64,000 nucleotides of DNA from an uncultured Oscillibacter sp. GTDB lineage: Bacteria > Bacillota > Clostridia > Oscillospirales > Oscillospiraceae. The notes beneath the pieces were generated by a model. That model was not told the origin of the DNA. It saw nothing but the letters and a program-made list of their open reading frames with translations, and did not search any database. Positions within the stretch are counted from its first letter, which is position 1. The number at the start of each line of letters is the position of its first letter. Shown here one piece after another: positions 18,696 to 26,270 of the stretch. The position numbers and the translations under genes are program-made. The stretch spans positions 1 to 64,000 of the forward strand of contig CATNDJ010000010.1 in NCBI GenBank assembly GCA_950097265.1, read 5' to 3'.

Positions 18696-20426
18696 ATGGC
18701 AATCATCGGCATCGATCTGGGCACCACCAACTCCCTGGCCGCCGTCTGGCGGAACGGAAAAAGCGAGCTCATCCCCAACGCCGCCGGGGAGGTTCTGACG
18801 CCCAGCGTGGTCAGCGTGGACGGGGACGGCAGCGTCCTGGTGGGCCGGGCGGCCCGGGACCGCCTCATTTCCCATCCGGAGCGCACCGCCGCCCGGTTCA
18901 AGCGCTTCATGGGCACGGACAAGACCTACGCCCTGGGCGGCCGGACCTTCACGCCGGAGGACCTGTCCTCCCTGGTGCTCCGCTCCCTCCGGGAGGACGC
19001 GGAGGCCTACCTGGGAGAGCCGGTGGACGAGGCGGTGGTCAGCGTTCCCGCCTACTTCGCCGAGGCCCAGCGGGCCGCCACGAAGCGGGCCGCGTCTCTC
19101 GCGGGCCTGAAGGTGGAGCGGCTGGTAAACGAGCCCTCCGCCGCCGCGGTGGCCGGGCACATCGGCCAGGGGGAGGAAGACAAGGTCTGCCTGGTCTTCG
19201 ACCTGGGGGGCGGCACCCTGGACGTGTCCCTGGTGGAGCGCTTCGGAAACGTGGTCAGCGTCACCGCCGTCAGCGGGGACAACCGGCTGGGGGGCGCGGA
19301 CTTCGACCTGGCCGCCGCCCGGGGCTTCTGCGAGGACTGCGGGCTGGACTTCGAGAGCCTGGCCCCCCGGCAGCGGGAACTGCTGATCCGCCAGGCGGAG
19401 ACCTGCAAAATGGCCCTGACGAACCAGGAGCTGGTCATTATGTCCGTGGACGACGGGACCATCTCCGCCGCCCTGACCCTCTCCAACGAGTGGCTGATCC
19501 GCAAGTGCGGGGCCCTCTTCCGGCGGATGGCGGCCCCCATCCAGCGGGTCTTCCTGGACAGCGGCGTCTCTCCCCAGGAGCTGGACGACCTGGTGATGGT
19601 GGGCGGGTCCAGCCATATGCCCGCCGTCCGGCGCTACATCGCCCGGACGCTTCACAAGGAGCCCGCCAAGGACAGCCGCCCCGACACCGCCGTGGCCCTG
19701 GGGGCCGGAATCTGCGCCGGGATGAAGGCCCGGGCGGGGGACCTCCGGGAGCTGGTGCTCACCGACGTGTGCCCCTTCACCCTGGGGGTGGCCCGGTACA
19801 ACGAGAGCGAGCGGGACCGGGACCTGATGAGCCCCATTATCGAGCGCAACAGCGTCCTGCCCTCCAGCAAGATGGGCGTTTACTACACCGTTCGGGACGG
19901 CCAGGACAAGGTGGACATTCTCATCTACCAGGGGGAAAACCGCTACTGCGCGGACAACACCCTGCTGGGAAAGCTCCAGCTCCCCGTGCCTCCCGCCCCC
20001 CGGGGGAGGCAGTCGGTGCGGGTCCGCTTTACCTACGACATCAACGGACTTCTGGAGGTGGAGGCGGTCAACGAAACCGGGCGGGCGGAACGCCTGGTTC
20101 TCCAGAACAAGGACATGACCCCCCAGGAGGCGGAGCGCCGCCTGAAGGAGCTGGCCCGCCTGAAGCTCCACCCCCGGGAGCAGGAGGAATACCGGGCCAT
20201 GACGGCCCGGGGCGAGCGGCTGTACGCCGTCACCGTGGGCGGCCTCCGGGAGCAAGTGGGAGCCCTGCTGGATTGGTATCAGAGGGTCCTCTCCACCCAG
20301 GAGGCCCTGAAAATCGCCAAGGCCACGAGGCGCCTGGACCGCTTCTTCGACCAGGCGGAGGCCTATCTGGGGGACGCGGCCCTGCCGCCGCCGGAGCCCC
20401 TGGGCGATGAGGAGGAGGACCTGTGA
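18696..20426 (+). CDS. hscC: Hsp70 family chaperone, HscC type
   Basis: IIGIDLGTTNSLAAVWRNGKSELIPNAAGEVLTPSVVSVD; VISVPAYF-like VVSVPAYFAEAQRAATKRAA; LVFDLGGGTLDVSLVE; resembles HscC more than DnaK. Confidence 0.88.
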   Translation: MAIIGIDLGTTNSLAAVWRNGKSELIPNAAGEVLTPSVVSVDGDGSVLVGRAARDRLISHPERTAARFKRFMGTDKTYALGGRTFTPEDLSSLVLRSLREDAEAYLGEPVDEAVVSVPAYFAEAQRAATKRAASLAGLKVERLVNEPSAAAVAGHIGQGEEDKVCLVFDLGGGTLDVSLVERFGNVVSVTAVSGDNRLGGADFDLAAARGFCEDCGLDFESLAPRQRELLIRQAETCKMALTNQELVIMSVDDGTISAALTLSNEWLIRKCGALFRRMAAPIQRVFLDSGVSPQELDDLVMVGGSSHMPAVRRYIARTLHKEPAKDSRPDTAVALGAGICAGMKARAGDLRELVLTDVCPFTLGVARYNESERDRDLMSPIIERNSVLPSSKMGVYYTVRDGQDKVDILIYQGENRYCADNTLLGKLQLPVPPAPRGRQSVRVRFTYDINGLLEVEAVNETGRAERLVLQNKDMTPQEAERRLKELARLKLHPREQEEYRAMTARGERLYAVTVGGLREQVGALLDWYQRVLSTQEALKIAKATRRLDRFFDQAEAYLGDAALPPPEPLGDEEEDL

Positions 20427-22228
20427 GCTGGCCCTGGAACGAGCTGGGACTCTCCGGCCCGGCGGGCCTGCCGGAAATCCGGAAAGCCTACGCCGAAAGG
20501 CTGAAGGCCGCCCACCCGGAGGAGGACCCGGAGGGCTTCCAGCGCCTCCACGCCGCCTATCAGGAGGCCAGCCGCTATGCCCGCCGGAGCGCCCGGCAGA
20601 CCGCTGAGGAGCCCGCCTTGGAAACGGAGGCCCCGCCGGAGGAGGAAGCGGCGGCCGGGCGGGACTATGGCGGGCCTCCGGAGGAAGAAGCGAAGGCCCC
20701 GGAGCCCCAGGACCCCCAGTGGGACTACGACGAACTCCTGGAAGCGGAGGCCGGGCCCGCCGGAGCGCCGGAAGCGCCCCCGGCCCCGGAGTGGGACTTC
20801 GAGCGCCTCTTCGCCGAGGGGGAAGAGGAAGCCCAAGAGGCCCGCCGCCGGAGGCTGGAGGACCTGCGCCACAAGAACTGGGCCCGCTACGCCCCTCAGG
20901 CCCGGCTGCGGCGGGAGGGGGAGGACGCCTGGCCCGCCGTGCTGGCGGCGGTCCGGGCCCTGGAGCTTCTGGAGCGCTCCGGCGCGCCGCCGTCTCAGTG
21001 GCGGCGGTTTCTGGACAGCTCCGTCTTTTTGAGCGTCCGGGCCGACATGGACTTCGTCTTTTTGCTGGAGGACTTTCTGGAGCAGCACCCGGACCTGTCC
21101 CCGGAAATCCGCCGGGCCGTCTTCAACGCCTACGAGGCCCAGAACGCCTCCAAGTACCCGGCCTACAAGCCCCTCTACCGCCTCCTGGGCGTCAAGCGGG
21201 AGGACACGCGGCGGGCCGCCAGGGCGAAAAGCGGCTGGCGGAACGCCTGGCGGAGCTATCCCCCCTGGCGGAAAGCCGCCGTCGTAGTCTGCTTCACCAT
21301 CCTGGCGGTGTTCCTCTCCATCGGCATCGGCGTCAACCTGCAAACCGCCCGGGAGGACCGCGCCGCCCGGCGAGAGGCCGAACACTGGACGGAGACGGCC
21401 CCCCAGTGGCTGGAGGAGGACTTCGGCGAGCCCTTCGTCCACGCCGTGTCCGGGGATATCTTCGCCCCGGCGGCGGACCCGGACCTGTACTTCCACGCCT
21501 CCCCCCGGGGGGAGCGGTCGGAGGGCTGGCCGGGCTATCAGACCAATTACCCCCACATCCTGGTGAGGCGGGCCCTGGAGGACTTCGCCCGGGAGCGGGA
21601 GCTGGACCTGGACCTTGCCTCCTACTCCCACGAGATCGGGGACGCGCCGGGGGCCTACCTCCTGAACCTCCCCCTGCTGGGGGCGGAGGAGGACGTGGCC
21701 GCCCTGGGGGCCTTGCTGGAGGACCTCTCCCGCCAGGACTGGTATCAGGTTCCCCTGGTTTCCCCCCAGGGCGAGGCGGAAATTTTGGCTCGGGAGCCGG
21801 TGAAGTACACGGTGTTCCTGTGCCACCGGGGCCTGGCCTTCTACGAAGCCCCGTCCCAGGAGGGCTTTGACACGGAGGAGGCCCTGGGGCTCTACGCCCA
21901 GGCGGGCCCCGCCCTCTGCCGCTATATCTTGGAGCAGAGCGGCCTGGCGGATGAGCACCTGGGAGAGGGAACCTACGTCCTCCAGGACCGGGAGCCGGTG
22001 GAGCTGGGAGACGGGACCTTCTTTCAGGTTCACGGCGTGGACAAGGACACCGGGGAACTCAAGGTGCAGTATCTCCTGGCCTCCGGCGGCGGGACGCTCT
22101 TCTGCGTCCCCCGGGAGAAGATGGAGGGAATCCGCTCCGTCATTGATCTGTACCGGGGCACGCCCCGGACTCTGGAGCTGAACAAGCTGGGCCTCGTCAT
22201 GGTGACGGACCAGGTGCCCGGCGAATAA
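20423..22228 (+). CDS. J-domain-like protein with a transmembrane segment, putative HscC partner
   Basis: GTG start overlapping the hscC stop; N-terminus LPEIRKAYAERLKAAHPEEDPEGFQRLHAAYQEA; TM region AAVVVCFTILAVFLSIGIGV. Confidence 0.72.
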   Translation: MSWPWNELGLSGPAGLPEIRKAYAERLKAAHPEEDPEGFQRLHAAYQEASRYARRSARQTAEEPALETEAPPEEEAAAGRDYGGPPEEEAKAPEPQDPQWDYDELLEAEAGPAGAPEAPPAPEWDFERLFAEGEEEAQEARRRRLEDLRHKNWARYAPQARLRREGEDAWPAVLAAVRALELLERSGAPPSQWRRFLDSSVFLSVRADMDFVFLLEDFLEQHPDLSPEIRRAVFNAYEAQNASKYPAYKPLYRLLGVKREDTRRAARAKSGWRNAWRSYPPWRKAAVVVCFTILAVFLSIGIGVNLQTAREDRAARREAEHWTETAPQWLEEDFGEPFVHAVSGDIFAPAADPDLYFHASPRGERSEGWPGYQTNYPHILVRRALEDFARERELDLDLASYSHEIGDAPGAYLLNLPLLGAEEDVAALGALLEDLSRQDWYQVPLVSPQGEAEILAREPVKYTVFLCHRGLAFYEAPSQEGFDTEEALGLYAQAGPALCRYILEQSGLADEHLGEGTYVLQDREPVELGDGTFFQVHGVDKDTGELKVQYLLASGGGTLFCVPREKMEGIRSVIDLYRGTPRTLELNKLGLVMVTDQVPGE

Positions 22229-22237
22229 AGCGCGAAC

Positions 22238-22265
22238 AAGGGCGGGCCCTTACGGGCCCGCCCTT
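22238..22265. terminator. Bidirectional terminator between convergent genes
   Basis: aagggcgggccc-ttac-gggcccgccctt. Confidence 0.8.
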
Positions 22266-22273
22266 TGGCGTAT

Positions 22274-23227
22274 TTATTGGCAGGTAAAGGCATACCAGCC
22301 GTTGTCCTCCCGCCGCTCCCGGATGGTTACTCCGTTGGCGGTCAGGGCGTTTGCCGTCTCGTCCGCCCGGCCCTCGATGATGCCGGAGCAGAGGAAGGTC
22401 CCGCCGGGGGCCAGCAGCCCCCGGACCCGGGGAGCCAGGGCGATGATGACGTCCGCCACGATGTTGGCCAGCACGATGTCATAGCCTCCGCCGGTTTTCT
22501 CCGCCACAGTCTCGTCCGTCAGGATGTTCCCCACCAGGATGTCCAGCCGGTCCGGGCCGATGCCGTTCAATCCGGCGTTCTCCCGGGCGGCGGTGCGGCA
22601 CTTGTCGTCGATGTCCACCGCCAGGGCGGACCCGGCCCCCAGCCGCAGAGCCGCCACGGACAAAATACCGCTGCCGCAGCCCAGGTCCAGCACCCGCTCC
22701 CCGCCCCGGACCAGGCCTTCCAGGGCCGTCAGGCACAGGCGGGTGGTGGCGTGGGCCCCGGTGCCGAAGGTCAGCCCCGGGTCCAGGTAGAGGGGCGCCC
22801 GGTCCCCCGGGTCCGCCTCCTCCCACTGGGGGACCACCAGCAGCCGCTCCCCGATTTCCATGGGCTTGTAGTACTGCTTCCAGTTGTTCTCCCAGTCCGC
22901 GTCCTCCACGTCCTCCAGGGTCATCAGCAGGGTTCCCAGGTCCCGGCCCTCCCGCTTCAGGCCCTCCAGGGCGATGCGGACCTCTCCCAGCTTGGCGAAG
23001 CCCGCCTCCCGGGCCTCCAGGTAGAAGGTGATCCGGGACCGGCCCACCATGCGGCGCTCCAGGTCCTCGTCCACGTAGTCCCAGTAGTCGCGGTTGTTCT
23101 CCAGGAAGTCCTGGAACTCCTCCCCGTCCTCGACCATCACGCCGTCCACGTCCAGGGAGGACAGCAGGGCCTGGACCGTGTCCAGCCCGGCGTGGTTCGT
23201 GTCGATGTGCACTTCCAGCCAGCGCAT
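22274..23227 (-). CDS. prmA: Ribosomal protein L11 methyltransferase
   Basis: LDPGLTFGTGAHATTRLCLTALE; VLDLGCGSGILSVAALRLGA; YDIVLANIVADVI. Confidence 0.95.
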   Translation of the reverse strand: MRWLEVHIDTNHAGLDTVQALLSSLDVDGVMVEDGEEFQDFLENNRDYWDYVDEDLERRMVGRSRITFYLEAREAGFAKLGEVRIALEGLKREGRDLGTLLMTLEDVEDADWENNWKQYYKPMEIGERLLVVPQWEEADPGDRAPLYLDPGLTFGTGAHATTRLCLTALEGLVRGGERVLDLGCGSGILSVAALRLGAGSALAVDIDDKCRTAARENAGLNGIGPDRLDILVGNILTDETVAEKTGGGYDIVLANIVADVIIALAPRVRGLLAPGGTFLCSGIIEGRADETANALTANGVTIRERREDNGWYAFTCQ

Positions 23228-23247
23228 GTCAAACCGCCTTTCTCATC

Positions 23248-24126
23248 TCAGCGGCTCCGCCCCACGAAGAACAGGGCCATGACCCCCGCCCCTGTGTGGC
23301 TGCCGATGACCGGGCCCACGTAGCTGATATGGATGGTTTTGGTGCCGAAGCGGCGGCGGATCTCCTCCGCCAGGAACTCCGCCTCCTCCAGGCAGTCCCC
23401 GTGGCTGATGAAGACGGGCCCGTGCTCCGGGTCCAGAGCGTCCTTTTCCATATGGTCCGCCAGGGCCAGCAGGGAGGCCTTCCGCCCCCGGCACTTCTCC
23501 ATGGGGATCAGCCGCCCCTGGTCGTCCACGTGGAGCACGGGCTTGACGGACAGCATGGTCCCGAACAGGGCCGCCGCGGCGCTGACCCGGCCGCCCCGCT
23601 TCAGGTGGTTTAGGTCGTCCACGGTGAACCAGTGGCAGACGCGGCCCTTGGTCCTCTCGACGTAATCCCAGAGCTCCTCCAGGGTCGTTCCCCGTTTCTT
23701 CTCCCGGGCGCAGAGCCAGACGAAGAGCCCCTGGCCCATGGAGGCGCACAGGCTGTCCACCACCCGGACCTTCCGCCCCGGGAAGGACTCCTCCAGCTCC
23801 CTGGCGGCGATGACGGCGGACTGGTAGGTGGTGGAGAGGGCGGAGGAAAAGCACAGGCAGAGGATGTCCTTCCCCGCCTCCAGAACGGGACGCATGGCGG
23901 CGTCGAACTCCCCCACGTTGACGGCGGAGGTCACCGGCATGGCCCCGTCCCGTACCCTATCGTAAAATTCCCGAAAACCGATCTCGCTGCCGTCCAGCAG
24001 GTTCCGGTACTCCTTTCCCTCCAGCTCCAGCCGCAGGGGCAGCACCTCCAGCCCCAGCTCCTCCGCCATGCCGGCGGGGAGGTCGCAGCAGCTGTCGGTC
24101 ATGATCACATACTCAGACACGTTCAC
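23248..24126 (-). CDS. DegV family fatty-acid-binding protein
   Basis: YVIMTDSCCDLPAGMAEELGLEVLPLRLELEGKEY; PVTSAVNVGEF; GPVIGSHTGAGVMALFFVG. Confidence 0.93.
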   Translation of the reverse strand: MNVSEYVIMTDSCCDLPAGMAEELGLEVLPLRLELEGKEYRNLLDGSEIGFREFYDRVRDGAMPVTSAVNVGEFDAAMRPVLEAGKDILCLCFSSALSTTYQSAVIAARELEESFPGRKVRVVDSLCASMGQGLFVWLCAREKKRGTTLEELWDYVERTKGRVCHWFTVDDLNHLKRGGRVSAAAALFGTMLSVKPVLHVDDQGRLIPMEKCRGRKASLLALADHMEKDALDPEHGPVFISHGDCLEEAEFLAEEIRRRFGTKTIHISYVGPVIGSHTGAGVMALFFVGRSR

Positions 24127-24680
24127 TCACGCTCCTTTTCTTTTTTCCCTTTCGCGGCGGGCTCCTTCCTCTCCCGGAGGAGGGCCACGCAGCGGCTCCC
24201 CGCCACGCCGGCGGCATAGCTCAGCAGGGCAAAGTGGATGGCGGCGTCCGCCAGGGCGGGGTCGTCCAGCTCCCGGTCCCCCACCCGGGACGCCAGCTCG
24301 TCGGCAGTGATGTTCAACGCCTGATCCAGACTCCGGCAGAAAGCGCCGTAGCCCTCCCGCACCGGGCGGTCCTGAAGCTCCTCCCGGATAAGCAGGTCCA
24401 TGTCCCGGGTGGACATGACCCGCTTTAAGACGCAGATGGCGGTAAAGTAGGCCAGGTGCTCCCGGCCGTACTTTTTCCCCTCGGCCCGGGGGGCCAGGCC
24501 GCTTTTCGTGTAGTTGTTCACCATGGCGGCGGTGAGCCCGTCATCCCCGTCAAAGCGGATAACCTGCCGGTCCATGTAGGAGAGAACCTGGTCCATGTAC
24601 AGGGAGAAGTCCGGAAGCTGCTCCCAGTCCACGGGCCGCTGGTCCCGGAGGCGGGCTTGAAGGTCGGTCAAATCGTTCAT
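24123..24680 (-). CDS. DUF1836 domain protein
   Basis: LYMDQVLSYMDRQVI...LTAAMVNNYTKSGLAPRAEGKKYGREHLAYFTAICVLKRV; overlaps degV by 4 bp. Confidence 0.82.
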   Translation of the reverse strand: MNDLTDLQARLRDQRPVDWEQLPDFSLYMDQVLSYMDRQVIRFDGDDGLTAAMVNNYTKSGLAPRAEGKKYGREHLAYFTAICVLKRVMSTRDMDLLIREELQDRPVREGYGAFCRSLDQALNITADELASRVGDRELDDPALADAAIHFALLSYAAGVAGSRCVALLRERKEPAAKGKKEKERE

Positions 24681-24724
24681 GCCTCGTCCTTTCTTGAAGT
24701 TCCGTTTTCTTCACAATCGGAAAA

Positions 24725-24745
24725 CCGCCCGGCGGGGCCGGGCGG
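24725..24745 (-). terminator. Hairpin with T-rich tail between mnmE and DUF1836 gene
   Basis: On the minus strand: ccgcccgg-ccccg-ccgggcgg followed by ttttcc. Confidence 0.65.
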
Positions 24746-24816
24746 CTCACAATGGTTATTGTAACACCGGGACGCGGTTTTGTAAACCACATTTTGGGGG
24801 ATTGAAAAACATATTT

Positions 24817-26220
24817 TCACTTCCCCACGCAGAACCGGGAGAAGATGCGCTCCACAATCTCCTCCTTGGCCGTCCGGCCCGTCAGCTCCCCGATGGCGTC
24901 CAGGGCCTCCTCCGCGTCCGTCAGGGCCGCGTCGGGGGTCAGCCCGCCCTCCAGAGCCTCCAGCGCCCGGCGGACGGCGCTTCGCGCCCGGGAGGCCGCC
25001 TCCTCCTGCCGCCGGTCCGTGAGGAGGCTCCCCGCCTCCCCCGGATCCCCGGCGGGGAACAGGGCCGCCACGGCCTCCTCCAGCTTGTCCAGCCCCTGGC
25101 CGGTAACGGAGGAGACGCAGAGGCAGGCGGCGGGGTTGTTGGCGTCCTTTTGGATAAGCCCGATGGAAAAGGCGTGGGGCCCGGTCAGGTCGCATTTGGA
25201 CTCGATACAAAGCCAGGGCTTCCCGGTTTCCGCCACCTGGCTCAGGAGGAGCGCCTGCGCCTCCAGGTAAGCCCGGTTTTCCGGGCAGGCCTCCGCGGCC
25301 CCGTCCTTTACCAGCAGAATCAGTTCCGCCTCCTCCATGGCCCGGCGGGACCGCTCCACGCCTAAGCGCTCCACCTGGTCCTCCGTCTCCCGGAGGCCCG
25401 CCGTGTCGACGAGGCGCAGCAGCACCCCGCCGCAGAGGACGGACTCTTCCACCGTGTCCCGGGTGGTCCCCGGAATGTCGGTGACGATAGCCCGGTCATA
25501 CCCCGCCAGGGCATTCAGCAGGGAGGACTTCCCCGCGTTGGGCAGGCCCACGATGGCCGTCCGCACCCCCCGCTTCAGCACCCGTCCCCGCTTGCAGGTG
25601 TCCAGCAGGGCCGTCAGGGCCTCCTCCGCGCCCCGGAGGGCGGAGACGATCTCCTCCGGCCCCGCGTCCTCGATGTCCTCGTCGGGGTAGTCTACCACGG
25701 CGTAAAACCGGCTGGCCACGTCCAGCAGGGCCTCCTGCATCGGCTCCAGCCGGCGGCGCAGCCCCCCGTCCAGCTGGGCGGCGGCGTTCCGGGCGGCGGC
25801 GGCGGTCTCCGCGTCGATGAGGTCCACCACGGCCTCCGCCTGGGTCAAATCCAGCCGCCCGTTCAGAAAGGCCCGCTTGGTGAACTCCCCCGGCCCCGCC
25901 TGCCGGGCTCCCGCGGCAAAAAGGGCCGCCAGCAGCTCCCGGAGGACCACCGGGGACCCGTGGCAGTGGAACTCCGCCGAGTCCTCCCCGGTGTAGCTGC
26001 GGGGCCCGGGGAAGCGCACCGCCAGCCCCCGGTCGATGACCCGGCCCCCGCCGTCCAAAATCTCCCCCAGGACCATCCGCCGGGCCTCCAGCTCCCCGAA
26101 GGGCCGGGAGGCCCGGAAGACCCGCCCGCAGACGGCAAAGCACTCCGGTCCGGAGACCCGGACGACCCCGATGGCGGAGGGAGCGCCTCCCCCGGCGGCG
26201 ATGGCGGCAATGGTATCCAT
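24817..26220 (-). CDS. mnmE: tRNA uridine-5-carboxymethylaminomethyl(34) synthesis GTPase MnmE
   Basis: DTIAAIAAGGGAPSAIGVVRVSGPE; GLPNAGKSSLLNALAGYDRAIVTDIPGTTRDTVEE; C-terminal FCVGK. Confidence 0.97.
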   Translation of the reverse strand: MDTIAAIAAGGGAPSAIGVVRVSGPECFAVCGRVFRASRPFGELEARRMVLGEILDGGGRVIDRGLAVRFPGPRSYTGEDSAEFHCHGSPVVLRELLAALFAAGARQAGPGEFTKRAFLNGRLDLTQAEAVVDLIDAETAAAARNAAAQLDGGLRRRLEPMQEALLDVASRFYAVVDYPDEDIEDAGPEEIVSALRGAEEALTALLDTCKRGRVLKRGVRTAIVGLPNAGKSSLLNALAGYDRAIVTDIPGTTRDTVEESVLCGGVLLRLVDTAGLRETEDQVERLGVERSRRAMEEAELILLVKDGAAEACPENRAYLEAQALLLSQVAETGKPWLCIESKCDLTGPHAFSIGLIQKDANNPAACLCVSSVTGQGLDKLEEAVAALFPAGDPGEAGSLLTDRRQEEAASRARSAVRRALEALEGGLTPDAALTDAEEALDAIGELTGRTAKEEIVERIFSRFCVGK

Positions 26221-26240
26221 AGGCTGCTCCTTTCAAAAGC

Positions 26241-26265
26241 AGGGGCGGGCTGTCCGCCCGCCCCT
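26241..26265 (-). terminator. Intrinsic-terminator-like hairpin after surface protein gene
   Basis: aggggcgggc-tgtcc-gcccgcccct. Confidence 0.6.
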
Positions 26266-26270
26266 GTCGG

